Below are positions 33,414 to 42,257 of a stretch of 64,000 nucleotides of DNA, piece by piece. The first letter of the stretch is position 1, and each line of letters starts with the position of its first letter. Location: assembly GCA_002505775.1 (NCBI GenBank), contig DAVY01000007.1:17473-81472 (forward strand), read 5' to 3'. The notes below the pieces were generated by a model. That model saw nothing but the letters and a program-made list of their open reading frames with translations, was not told the origin of the DNA and ran no database searches. The stretch comes from Euryarchaeota archaeon UBA130. GTDB lineage: Archaea; Thermoplasmatota; Poseidoniia; Poseidoniales; Thalassarchaeaceae. Made by a program: the position numbers and the translations under genes.

Positions 33414-35456
33414 ATGGAACATCCACTGTTGCAGTCGTATGGCCCATTGGAGGGTTGGCACATATTGCTGGCAATCGGGGTCATCTCTATCGGTTTCTTC
33501 ACTTATCAGGTTCAGAAGGCAACTAGGCTGGTCATGTTGGGTTCACCTGATAGCAGGTTTGACTCCTGGAGTGTAAGAATTAGAGAGTTCATCTCAGGAT
33601 GGCTGTTCCAGAAGAAAGTCCTCAGAGATAAGGTTGCAGGGATAATGCATGTTCTGATGTTCTGGGGGTTCCTCATGCTATCGACGGACATGTTCGATCT
33701 AGCAACTGCAAATGCATTTTCCGAGAAGGTACTTCCAAAAATCTTAGTCGGGCCTTGGAATGGGATGGTTGAGCTGGGATACTTCATGGCTCTGATTGGG
33801 TGCGTTAGTGCACTAACCCGTAGAGTGGTCTTCACACCAGAGAAACTCAAAGGAAAGTCCCAGCTTGAGGGAAATGCCATATTGTTGCTAATATTCACGA
33901 TTACCACGACCTCATTCATGGTTGAGTCCGCCGAGTCACCAAGTGCTTTTTGGGAACCAATAGGATATTGGTTTTCGGAACGAGGCCTTTCAGAACAGAC
34001 AGTAATATTGTCATATTGGGCTCATATGCTGGCAATCTCAGTTTTTCTTTTCTTAATCCCACTGTCAAAACACATGCACCTAGTTATGGCTGTTCCGAAC
34101 GTCTTCTTTCATGACGCTGGACCAATGGCGAGAATGAGGCCACTAGCACTTGGAGATGATGGCAAGGCTGTTCCTTTGGAAGATCTAGATATAGACTCCT
34201 TCGGGGTTAGTACGTACAATCAGTATTCATGGAGGCAACTAATCGACGGATGGTCATGTACGTCATGTGCTAGGTGTCAGGATGTTTGTCCCGCATATGC
34301 ATCAGGTAAGGGACTCAATCCTATGCAGGTTATTCACGATGTCAGGAACTACGCGAATGAGCATGCCCCGATCCTCCTTTCAGGAAACCAGCCCGATGAA
34401 ACAATCCTTGAGAGGATTACAGAAGAGGCTGTGTGGGCATGCACAACCTGCAACGCATGCGTAGATGTCTGTCCACTGTACATTGAACACGTTCCAAAGC
34501 TCACAGATCTCAGGAGAAATGCCATGATGGAAACTATGGAATATCCAGAAGTCCTTAACACTGCCATGGGCAATATAGAGTCTGCCTCCAACCCATATGG
34601 CTTTGGGGCGCATGAGAGGGCAGATTGGGCCTCTGATTTGGGAGTGAAAATTGGCGAGCCAGCAGAATATATCTACTTCGTTGGTTGTGCGGCAAGCTTC
34701 GATGAGAGGAATCAGAAAGTAGCAAGATCGACTATATCCCTCCTAAAAGAAGCAGGACTCGATGTGGGGATTCTTGGTATGCAAGAAGGATGCTCTGGGG
34801 ATCCCGCTAGAAGAGCGGGCAATGAGTACCTTTTCCAGATGCTGGCGGAGACAAACATGTCGACGTTTCAAGAATTAGGCGTCAAGAGAATTGTGGCTTC
34901 ATGCCCCCATTGTTTCCACACGCTAGGGAAGGAGTATGGAGACTTTGGCGGAGATGATTTGGAGGTATTTCATCACTCTGAAATTATAGCGAAGTTGCAA
35001 AAGGAGGGAAAGCTCCCAGAGGCCGAGAAGAATGGAAGGTCCATCACTTTCCATGATCCATGCTACTTGGGAAGGATTGGAGATATCCTAGATGCCCCAA
35101 GATCGGTGATCGGTGGGGTCGACAAAGAAACTGAGAGGCATGGCAAGGACTCATTCTGCTGTGGTGCAGGGGGGGCCCAAATGTGGATGGAGGAAGATGC
35201 TGATAAGAGAGTAAATGAGATTCGAGCAGCAGAGATTGCAGAGACTGGTTGCGACACTGTAGCTGTAGGCTGTCCTTTCTGCTCTGTTATGGTAAAGGAT
35301 GGCTTAGACGCCGTTGGAGCCGATATGGAGGTCCTTGATGTGGCCGAACTACTCTGGGAACAGATCGTGGCTAGGGATTTGGAGATTCATGACAAGACCA
35401 AAAACAGAACAGGAAAAGCCAGAATCTGGAAATCATCACTATCAGATCTAGTTTGA
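33414..35456 (+). CDS. Membrane Fe-S oxidoreductase (NarI-like plus CCG domains), possible ETF:quinone oxidoreductase
   Basis: About 680 residues. The N-terminal 240 residues hold several TM helices of NarI/cytochrome-b-like type. Two [4Fe-4S] motifs follow: SCTSCARCQDVCPAYASG and CTTCNACVDVCPLYIEH. The rest is HdrD/GlcF-like with CCG domains: GCSGDPARRAG, ASCPHCFHTLG, HDPCYLGR, CCGAGGAQMW, VGCPFCSVM. This architecture is that of the membrane FeS oxidoreductases proposed to link ETF from acyl-CoA dehydrogenases to menaquinone; heterodisulfide reductase or lactate oxidation relatives are alternatives. ATG 33414 is taken over an upstream TTG at 33396. The next gene is coupled (TGATG). Confidence 0.8.
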   Translation: MEHPLLQSYGPLEGWHILLAIGVISIGFFTYQVQKATRLVMLGSPDSRFDSWSVRIREFISGWLFQKKVLRDKVAGIMHVLMFWGFLMLSTDMFDLATANAFSEKVLPKILVGPWNGMVELGYFMALIGCVSALTRRVVFTPEKLKGKSQLEGNAILLLIFTITTTSFMVESAESPSAFWEPIGYWFSERGLSEQTVILSYWAHMLAISVFLFLIPLSKHMHLVMAVPNVFFHDAGPMARMRPLALGDDGKAVPLEDLDIDSFGVSTYNQYSWRQLIDGWSCTSCARCQDVCPAYASGKGLNPMQVIHDVRNYANEHAPILLSGNQPDETILERITEEAVWACTTCNACVDVCPLYIEHVPKLTDLRRNAMMETMEYPEVLNTAMGNIESASNPYGFGAHERADWASDLGVKIGEPAEYIYFVGCAASFDERNQKVARSTISLLKEAGLDVGILGMQEGCSGDPARRAGNEYLFQMLAETNMSTFQELGVKRIVASCPHCFHTLGKEYGDFGGDDLEVFHHSEIIAKLQKEGKLPEAEKNGRSITFHDPCYLGRIGDILDAPRSVIGGVDKETERHGKDSFCCGAGGAQMWMEEDADKRVNEIRAAEIAETGCDTVAVGCPFCSVMVKDGLDAVGADMEVLDVAELLWEQIVARDLEIHDKTKNRTGKARIWKSSLSDLV

Positions 35457-35920
35457 TGAGACTTCATTTCCCCAGAACTGAATACAGAGAACGTCATAAG
35501 CAATACCACCCAGGGCTAGTTATGGAAGATGTGTTCTCGTTCTTTGGAAGGTCTGTACCCGATTTGGCTAAAATTCTCGGCTCCATTCTCGCAATCTTCG
35601 GTATCGCAGTTTACATCATATCAGGTCAATCCTCAATTACTGCAATGATTCCAACATTCATGGGAGTTCCCCTTTTGTTTCTGGGAATACTATCAGAAAG
35701 GATGCCAGACAAGCGTCATCACCTCATGCACGCATCAATGGTTCTGGCACTACTTATGGTAGTCATGCCAATCGCAATGGTCGTAGCAATGGGAGCTCCC
35801 GACTCCAACCTAACTATCGCTTCATTATTCACTCTACTGACAATAGGGTCTATTTTCTTGGTTGCTGGTATCAAATCATTTAGGCATGCCCGGATGCTCA
35901 GGGAATCTTCGGGTGTTTAA
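35456..35920 (+). CDS. Small multi-TM membrane protein, unknown function
   Basis: About 154 residues with hydrophobic helices at about 41-60, 66-82, 98-115 and 121-140 (LGSILAIFGIAVYIIS, MVLALLMVVMPIAMVVAM, LFTLLTIGSIFLVAGI). Start is ATG 35456, overlapping the stop of the NarI/CCG gene (TGATG), so it may be an accessory subunit of that complex; the link is positional. ATG 35522 is an alternative start. No family named. Ends directly at the TTG of the next gene. Confidence 0.65.
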   Translation: MRLHFPRTEYRERHKQYHPGLVMEDVFSFFGRSVPDLAKILGSILAIFGIAVYIISGQSSITAMIPTFMGVPLLFLGILSERMPDKRHHLMHASMVLALLMVVMPIAMVVAMGAPDSNLTIASLFTLLTIGSIFLVAGIKSFRHARMLRESSGV

Positions 35921-36610
35921 TTGAAGCCAATAATTGGCGTAACTTGCTTCATGCGTGAGACAGTCTACGGCAATTGGCATAGACATGCGGCAATTCTCCC
36001 ATCAGCATACGTATCCATGATAGAAATGGCAGGGGGCATTCCCATGATTATCCCTCCAGCGATCGATACTACGAAGCTATTGGATATGATTGATGGATTG
36101 ATTGTTTCCGGCGGTCCCGATATATCTCCAGCTCTTTACAATCAGGAGGCTGGTCCAATGACAGTGGAATTTTATCCCAAACAAGACGAAACAGAAATCG
36201 CGCTAATTTCAGAGGCAGTAGAAAGAGACATGCCATTGTTGGGGGTTTGCCGAGGGATGCAAATTCTCAGCGTCGTGCATGGAGGAAGTCTCCATCAGCA
36301 CCTGGATGACACCCCGGGGCATGAGGGGCACGGGGGATATGACGGAACCTCTACTGATCACTCTGTTATTGCAAAGGAGGGATCGTTGCTCGGGAAGATA
36401 ATGGGAGAATCATTTATCGTAAACTCAACTCATCATCAAGGTGTCGCAGAACCTGGAAAATTGTCAATATCAGCCGTCGCACAACATGACGGTTTAATCG
36501 AGGCAGTAGAAAGAATCGATAAGAAATTCTGTATCGGAGTTCAATGGCATCCCGAGAGGAAGGGGCATGAACAATTGTTCTCGGCACTCGTTGAGGCTGC
36601 GAGAGGTTGA
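35921..36610 (+). CDS. g-Glutamyl-GABA hydrolase-like class I amidotransferase (peptidase C26)
   Basis: 229 residues matching the PuuD/C26 family, which cleave g-glutamyl amides. Seen: PIIGVTCFMRETVYGNW at the start, GLIVSGGPDISPALYN (family signature), GVCRGMQILSVVHGG with the nucleophile Cys, NSTHHQGVAEPG, and GVQWHPERKGHEQLF with catalytic His and Glu. Start is TTG 35921, directly after the previous stop. The last bases overlap the start region of cysS. In vivo substrate is unknown; polyamine or peptide breakdown is plausible. Confidence 0.9.
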   Translation: MKPIIGVTCFMRETVYGNWHRHAAILPSAYVSMIEMAGGIPMIIPPAIDTTKLLDMIDGLIVSGGPDISPALYNQEAGPMTVEFYPKQDETEIALISEAVERDMPLLGVCRGMQILSVVHGGSLHQHLDDTPGHEGHGGYDGTSTDHSVIAKEGSLLGKIMGESFIVNSTHHQGVAEPGKLSISAVAQHDGLIEAVERIDKKFCIGVQWHPERKGHEQLFSALVEAARG

Positions 36611-36636
36611 TGACGGTCGGCCCGCTAGAAGGGGTA

Positions 36637-38079
36637 ATGACGCTCAGGGTGTATGATACCAGGTCTCGTTCGAAGAGGGTTTTCACCCCCTTAGAAGAAG
36701 GCAAAATTGGAATCTACGCATGCGGGATTACTCCTTATTCCCCGAGTCATATTGGACACGCTAGGCAGGCAATAGCATTCGACATAATCGTCAGGTGGCT
36801 AAGGAAGAGTGGCTATGATGTAAATTACATCTCGAATTTTACCGATATCGATGACAAGATAATCTCCGTATCACAGAAAGAAGGAGTGGATTTCTTGGTG
36901 GTGGCCAACAGAAACATAGAAGATTATTTCACTGTGATGGATAAATTGAATGTGATTAGGGCCAACAGCTATCCCAGAGTCACAGAGACCATACCAGAGA
37001 TAATAGAGATGATCGAGGAACTGATAAGAAAGAATCATGCCTATGTTTCTGCTGATGGGGTCTATTTTGAGATAGACACCGCCCCAGAAAAATATGGCCA
37101 ATTAACGGGGCAGACTCTTGAAATGGTCAGAAAAGGAGCCGGAGGAAGAGTCGGCAAATCAGGGACAGGAAAGAGGGACCATCGGGATTTCGCATTATGG
37201 AAGGCGGCCAAAGAGGGGGAGCCTAGCTGGGATAGTCCATGGGGCGCTGGAAGGCCTGGTTGGCATATAGAGTGCTCTGCGATGTCTTTGAAACACCTCG
37301 GGGAGAGATTCGACATACATGGAGGGGGGTCCGATCTGCTATTCCCTCATCATGAAGCGGAGATATTCCAATCCGAATGTTGCCTCGGACATGATCCAGT
37401 AGTCCAATATTGGTTGCACAATGGAATGATAAATGTCGATGGAGAAAAGATGAGTAAATCAGATGGTAATTTCTGGACTGTTAGGGATGCGCTTGTGTCA
37501 ATCGATCCGTTAGCCCTTAGGTATGCATTAATTAATGCCCCGTATAGGCAACCAGTAGACTTCAATGCGGTTATGATCGAAGACTCTACAACACACTACC
37601 GCCGTCTAATTTCCTCCTACTCAGAGGCTCTCCACATCTCACATGGAGAGCATAGTGGCTACCATGATATTGAGTCCTTAGCTCATTCTTCTGAGAGGGT
37701 AACTAATGGGATGAATGATGATTTCAATACTAGAACGGCCCTTGTTGAAATCCAGACTGTCGTCAAGGAGCTTTCCTCACTTCTTCAGTCTAAGGCTAGA
37801 GAGTCGAAGGTTATCGGTGGCTATGTTTCCTGGTTGGAGGAATTCGCAGGAGAGGTATTGGGGATTTTGCCCCCGAGGAAGGAGGCATTAGAGTTCTATG
37901 GACGAAAGCTTTCCAGAAGATCCGAAATCGAACCAGAGGTTAGTAAGCTTCTGGAGATGAGGGAGAATGCGAGGGCATCAAAGGATTGGTCCGAGTCAGA
38001 TAGAATCAGAGACGAGCTTAATGAGATGGGGGTAACAGTTGAAGACAGCCCCGAGGGAACAAAATGGCGAATTATCTGA
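36637..38079 (+). CDS. cysS: Cysteinyl-tRNA synthetase
   Basis: Charges tRNA-Cys. About 480 residues. N-terminal TLRVYDTRSRSKRVFTPLEE, CGITPYSPSHIGHARQ (HIGH signature with zinc Cys), the zinc-site region WHIECSAMSLKHLGERFDIH and DLLFPHHEAE, the KMSKS motif EKMSKSDGNFWTV, and a C-terminal helical domain (RENARASKDWSESDRIRDEL). The start at 36637 fits the family N-terminus and has an AGAAGGGG SD; the frame is also open from ATG 36610, which overlaps the preceding stop. Follows the C26 amidotransferase. Confidence 0.96.
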   Translation: MTLRVYDTRSRSKRVFTPLEEGKIGIYACGITPYSPSHIGHARQAIAFDIIVRWLRKSGYDVNYISNFTDIDDKIISVSQKEGVDFLVVANRNIEDYFTVMDKLNVIRANSYPRVTETIPEIIEMIEELIRKNHAYVSADGVYFEIDTAPEKYGQLTGQTLEMVRKGAGGRVGKSGTGKRDHRDFALWKAAKEGEPSWDSPWGAGRPGWHIECSAMSLKHLGERFDIHGGGSDLLFPHHEAEIFQSECCLGHDPVVQYWLHNGMINVDGEKMSKSDGNFWTVRDALVSIDPLALRYALINAPYRQPVDFNAVMIEDSTTHYRRLISSYSEALHISHGEHSGYHDIESLAHSSERVTNGMNDDFNTRTALVEIQTVVKELSSLLQSKARESKVIGGYVSWLEEFAGEVLGILPPRKEALEFYGRKLSRRSEIEPEVSKLLEMRENARASKDWSESDRIRDELNEMGVTVEDSPEGTKWRII

Positions 38080-38094
38080 GACAGGATGCCCAAA

Positions 38095-40644
38095 TCACTC
38101 TTTTTCTCTGCTCAATAGATTGAAATTTCCTCGATTCAGGACCGCTAAGAAACCTATGATTAGAATAATTCCAATGGTTGCCTGTATTACAAAACCGTCC
38201 TCGCTTGAATCGCCTTCTCCCGCATCTCCATCCTGCCCGGAATCTCCGAATGAGTTATCCTGAATGTACTCGACATTGTGCCTACATTCGACTTCTGCAG
38301 GATAATCCCCAACATCTGTACAAATTCTTCCGGGTACAGTAAAGGATTTAGATACTTCAAGCTGACAGAATGTTGTCAATCCTGAAACAATACAATCTTC
38401 CGTTTCCTCCATAACTACTAGTATGGAGCCACAAAGGAGCTTCTGCCCTTCTCTTTCCACTAGGGACGGATGCTCTGAAAGACATTCTTCGAGATGCACA
38501 CCTTCCTCCAGAGTTGTGATGTGGGGGACGTATCCACCTCTAGGTCCATAACTGTCGAAAAAGTCAGGGAGAGATGGACGACTGACAACCTCGGGTCCGT
38601 CACCATTAGAGATATTTGTCACTATGGGGTCGGCCCCTCCTACCGTACCGCCAATTCTGTGCCCCTCTTCATCAAGCTCTATATCATAGAATTCAGACCA
38701 TAAATCGATATTTCTTCCATTCTGAAAAGAAGGAGTCCTATTCAGAACATCGAAGTACCTCTCGTCCCCCATTGTGAAGAGATATTCGATAGGGACGTCC
38801 TTGCCATCGTTACAACCACTAAGGTAGTCTATCATTTCTGAGTAAGATTGCTGAGCCTCAGGAACGCCTTCGTAAGTTATGTCAATCGCTTTCGAAAAAC
38901 CTTCTCCATGGATTATCTCCGTCTCATCATCCAAAGCCTGCATTATGTCTACGTCTCCAAAAACGGGGAGTCCGCCAACAACAACCAATCTGACATCAGG
39001 GTCCACCGCCTCAATCACATTTCTGTATGGATCCGCCTCAAATGTGTCCAATACGACTAGGTCGGCGGCAAGTCCCTCTCTGATCCTGCCAGTATATTCC
39101 GACCAACCAATTGCATCAACTATGTTGGTAGTAATTGTCTGAACCAACTCAAAATCTGTGAATATATCACCCAGTACGTTCCTGTCCCACCAATCAGCTG
39201 TCTTCAGCTCATGCATGGAGCTCTTTGAGCCAGAAGGAGACCAATCCGGACCAATCATGATGTTAACTCCCTCCGTCTTTGCAGTGGCTATATCTGTGGT
39301 TTCCCCATAAAGGAGAAGGTTGGATGTGGGAGACCATGCAAGGCTTCCCCCAACAGATCCCAATGCTGAGAATTCAGTCTGGGTTAATCCCGTACCATGA
39401 ATTATCACTATCTCCCCTACGAGAAGGTTATTTTCAACCAGAATATCAAACTCTGCTCTGCTGGACTCATCGATTCCCTCGGCGAGATGTATGAACCATG
39501 CATTTAGACTTCCAGATGAATTTCTGTCCTTTATGTGGTTGCCTTCATACTCTGATTCCAACTCTGTTACCTTTGTCCATATCCCATCGCCACCGAAATT
39601 GTAGAGCTCTATGTTTCTCGCAAGCATTGTCTCAAATGTGTCCGTATTTCGATTTGCACTTCCTTGCAAGGCGGTATTGCCACCTGCTATCGCTCTTAAT
39701 TCAGCAAACCTCATCGCAGATGAATCTTCAATAGAGCAACCAATATCTTTGGCATCACTATATCCGGAATAAGATTGCCACTGATATCTATTATCCCATC
39801 CATCGGTTCCATGGTCCCAGAGTGGGATCAAATTGTATTTTGCATGATTGTGCGGATCTATAAAACCTGGGTAAATGGTACCACTAGTGGGAATTGACAC
39901 CACTCCTTCCGCTGATTCTGGATCCGGTTCAGAGGAGCTCCAAATTTCCTCAATCATTCCATCAACAATCAGTATCCTTCCATCGTCTATGACGTCATTT
40001 TGTGACTCCATGGTCACAATCCTTCCCTCTAAGATGTATTCCCCTCTGTGAATATTATCCTCTTCCGGCTGTTGAGGGTAACAGCTCCCCATTAAGTGAT
40101 TGACACCTACCCATTCTTGATCATTGGGGCCTCCTGGAGTTGGACTTTGGTCAGAGAGCTTTGACCAGCTACCACTAGCATCATATCCGTAGGGTATGCC
40201 GTAGTCCGAGTCTTCAGCATCATAGCTTACAGAATCTATTTCAGCACCGGCTTGATTAGTGATTCTGACTGTATCTCCTTCCCAGTAATTGAATTCGATC
40301 TGTGTCTGCGCCCTGTAGAATACCACATATGATCCTGGGTCCATGACAGTTCCCCAGGCAATGCTACACATTGGCGAACCGCCATTCTCCAAGTCATCTA
40401 TCCACCATCCCCCTATATCTATTGCAGAATCAGTGGGGTTGTGCAATTCCAGGAACTGATTGGAGAACCTTCCAATTTCTCCATCTCCATTCCAATCTAC
40501 CCCCCCGTACTCCTCACTATTTGGAGATACGTATATTTCGTTGATAATGACTGAATCACCAGCTCCTTGCGCTGAAGTAGTGATAATCGGCGATGATACC
40601 ACTAGGATCATCAAGGCAGTCACGACAACTGACCCGGCGCGCAT
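38095..40644 (-). CDS. Membrane-anchored secreted amidohydrolase with lamin-tail domain
   Basis: About 849 residues. Signal peptide (RAGSVVVTALMILVVSSPIITTSAQG), lamin-tail domain at about 29-175 (IINEIYVSPNSEEYGG, FLELHNPTDSAIDIGGWWID), then an amidohydrolase (about 190-620) with the metal-binding HxH in GFIDPHNHAKYN (about 264-266), further His/Asp in EIVIIHGTGLTQ and IMIGPDWSPSGSKSS, and the IREGLAADLVVLD end typical of the family. A TM helix near the C-terminus (ATIGIILIIGFLAVLN) anchors it. Substrate unknown; secretion suggests a cyclic amide or other extracellular organic. Start ATG 40644 is preferred because it begins a signal peptide. Confidence 0.85.
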   Translation of the reverse strand: MRAGSVVVTALMILVVSSPIITTSAQGAGDSVIINEIYVSPNSEEYGGVDWNGDGEIGRFSNQFLELHNPTDSAIDIGGWWIDDLENGGSPMCSIAWGTVMDPGSYVVFYRAQTQIEFNYWEGDTVRITNQAGAEIDSVSYDAEDSDYGIPYGYDASGSWSKLSDQSPTPGGPNDQEWVGVNHLMGSCYPQQPEEDNIHRGEYILEGRIVTMESQNDVIDDGRILIVDGMIEEIWSSSEPDPESAEGVVSIPTSGTIYPGFIDPHNHAKYNLIPLWDHGTDGWDNRYQWQSYSGYSDAKDIGCSIEDSSAMRFAELRAIAGGNTALQGSANRNTDTFETMLARNIELYNFGGDGIWTKVTELESEYEGNHIKDRNSSGSLNAWFIHLAEGIDESSRAEFDILVENNLLVGEIVIIHGTGLTQTEFSALGSVGGSLAWSPTSNLLLYGETTDIATAKTEGVNIMIGPDWSPSGSKSSMHELKTADWWDRNVLGDIFTDFELVQTITTNIVDAIGWSEYTGRIREGLAADLVVLDTFEADPYRNVIEAVDPDVRLVVVGGLPVFGDVDIMQALDDETEIIHGEGFSKAIDITYEGVPEAQQSYSEMIDYLSGCNDGKDVPIEYLFTMGDERYFDVLNRTPSFQNGRNIDLWSEFYDIELDEEGHRIGGTVGGADPIVTNISNGDGPEVVSRPSLPDFFDSYGPRGGYVPHITTLEEGVHLEECLSEHPSLVEREGQKLLCGSILVVMEETEDCIVSGLTTFCQLEVSKSFTVPGRICTDVGDYPAEVECRHNVEYIQDNSFGDSGQDGDAGEGDSSEDGFVIQATIGIILIIGFLAVLNRGNFNLLSREKE

Positions 40645-40734
40645 GATATCCCGACGGAATGATATGACTTCAACCCAACTATGCAGGAGCATCGAGTGCG
40701 AAGTGCGAAATAGCACTATTTCTGCCCAGCCACC

Positions 40735-42210
40735 ATGTCTGGCATTAGGTCTACCTGTGTCGCTCTCGTTACAATCATGCTCTCTTCTGTTTCCCTGTCT
40801 GGATGTATACATGATGCAATTATTGAGAATCTGAGTGTCCCATATCCAAAATGGTACGGAGAAATGGAATTTATCGATGATCCGATGAGTCACACAGATT
40901 CCTGTTTCAGTACTCCTTGTGTGAGAAATTTCACAATAGGGGAGCCATTCTCAGATGAAATCTGGGACGAGACTGGCAACAAATGGGCGGTTTTTGGGAA
41001 TGTCGAGGGAGGCAATTGCTGTGAACACTACCTCGCCGCCACCAAGGAGGGTTGGATAATGAATTTTGGAGGGGAATACCCCACTTGGTCCGAAGATAGG
41101 GGGCATACCTGGCAGGAGTATCGGCCCTCGATATTCTCTCAGCTGGGGTGCATGGAACCCAAGCCAACAGTACCTGGACAGGAGGGACTTGGAGAGGGAA
41201 GTATAGTTCAGGCGACCAATGGGGACATTATTTCCATGGGGTGGTTCCCATATCCAAGTGCGAGTGGAGCCGATCAATTCTATGCGTTCTTCTATGACGC
41301 CGAAGATGAAGAGTGGAGTTGGTGTTTCAATAGAACTCCAGAGCCTTTCTATGATCGTTCTTGGCAAGTCGAGGTAATAGGCCCGATTAACGGCGGACTC
41401 TATGGCAATGGCCCATGGGCCAGTCTTGTAATTTCCAACTTCTGGCATCAAGTACAGAATGTAGGAGGCCAGATTTCTACTGATGGATTGAATTACGAAT
41501 ACTTTGGCTTCCCAGATAGAGATGCTGATTTGGATATAATGGAGGTAGACCTTGATCCTTCTGAACTGGGCACTGAGTGGGATTTCACTAAGCCCCATAA
41601 AGAGATGAGGGCTTTCCCGGTTCCCTCAGGAGGCCTGTACTTCCCAGACTACTTCATTGATGGCAGGGATGCATTTCTTGATACTTCGCTCAATTGGTGG
41701 ACAGGTGTTACTTTAGGTGGGAATTCCCTACCATCTCAGTATTGTGCATTTGACTCATCAACAGCTCTACATTGCGTCACTACGAGTAATTCCAACCTCA
41801 CCCATCTGCTCTCTTGGGATGGCGGGGAGACATGGCAGAACCAATCCTATGACCTTTCAATGGAGGCCACAGGATTGGAAGAGTGGGAATTTCACTCCAA
41901 CGGGATACACGACTTATTCGTTCTTAATGTGAGGTATCAGAGCTCCTCCGGGCCCGATGTCGATATAGCCTGGCATGTCAGGGACTTCTCCGAGAGTATG
42001 GTTCCAGACTCAAGGACATATATCGGGCAGGGCGATCTTGACTCCACATCAGGAGCAGGAAATGACATCAGATTTGACTTCGCTAGTATGGGGATCCTTC
42101 CAGATGGTGGCTCATTCATAGCGTATCAGGATTCTACCGACCCTGATCCATTGTTCTCTCTGGAGTTATTACTGCCACCAGGATACATAGCAAAATCTCA
42201 AACATTCTAG
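40735..42210 (+). CDS. Secreted lipobox protein with BNR-like repeats
   Basis: 491 residues. Signal peptide with lipobox (TIMLSSVSLSGC). At least two Asp-box-like motifs are seen, TWSEDRGHTWQEY and LSWDGGETWQNQS, with the S/D-x-D-x-G-x-T-W pattern of sialidase/sortilin b-propellers, so it is probably a b-propeller binding or hydrolytic protein outside the cell. Catalytic sialidase residues are not recognisable. Divergent from the anchored amidohydrolase with 90 bases between, which may allow shared regulation. Confidence 0.75.
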   Translation: MSGIRSTCVALVTIMLSSVSLSGCIHDAIIENLSVPYPKWYGEMEFIDDPMSHTDSCFSTPCVRNFTIGEPFSDEIWDETGNKWAVFGNVEGGNCCEHYLAATKEGWIMNFGGEYPTWSEDRGHTWQEYRPSIFSQLGCMEPKPTVPGQEGLGEGSIVQATNGDIISMGWFPYPSASGADQFYAFFYDAEDEEWSWCFNRTPEPFYDRSWQVEVIGPINGGLYGNGPWASLVISNFWHQVQNVGGQISTDGLNYEYFGFPDRDADLDIMEVDLDPSELGTEWDFTKPHKEMRAFPVPSGGLYFPDYFIDGRDAFLDTSLNWWTGVTLGGNSLPSQYCAFDSSTALHCVTTSNSNLTHLLSWDGGETWQNQSYDLSMEATGLEEWEFHSNGIHDLFVLNVRYQSSSGPDVDIAWHVRDFSESMVPDSRTYIGQGDLDSTSGAGNDIRFDFASMGILPDGGSFIAYQDSTDPDPLFSLELLLPPGYIAKSQTF

Positions 42211-42257
42211 AGGGAGAAGCACGATTCCAACCAACTAATAATAGAGATAGATTTCTC

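Noticed and set aside
40645..40734. Short repeat GTGCGAA-GTGCGAA in the divergent promoter
   Set aside because: Two 7-base copies are too little to separate from chance.
40951..41598. 215-codon minus-strand frame within the BNR lipoprotein
   Set aside because: The plus-strand frame has signal peptide and Asp boxes; the antisense frame has no recognisable content.
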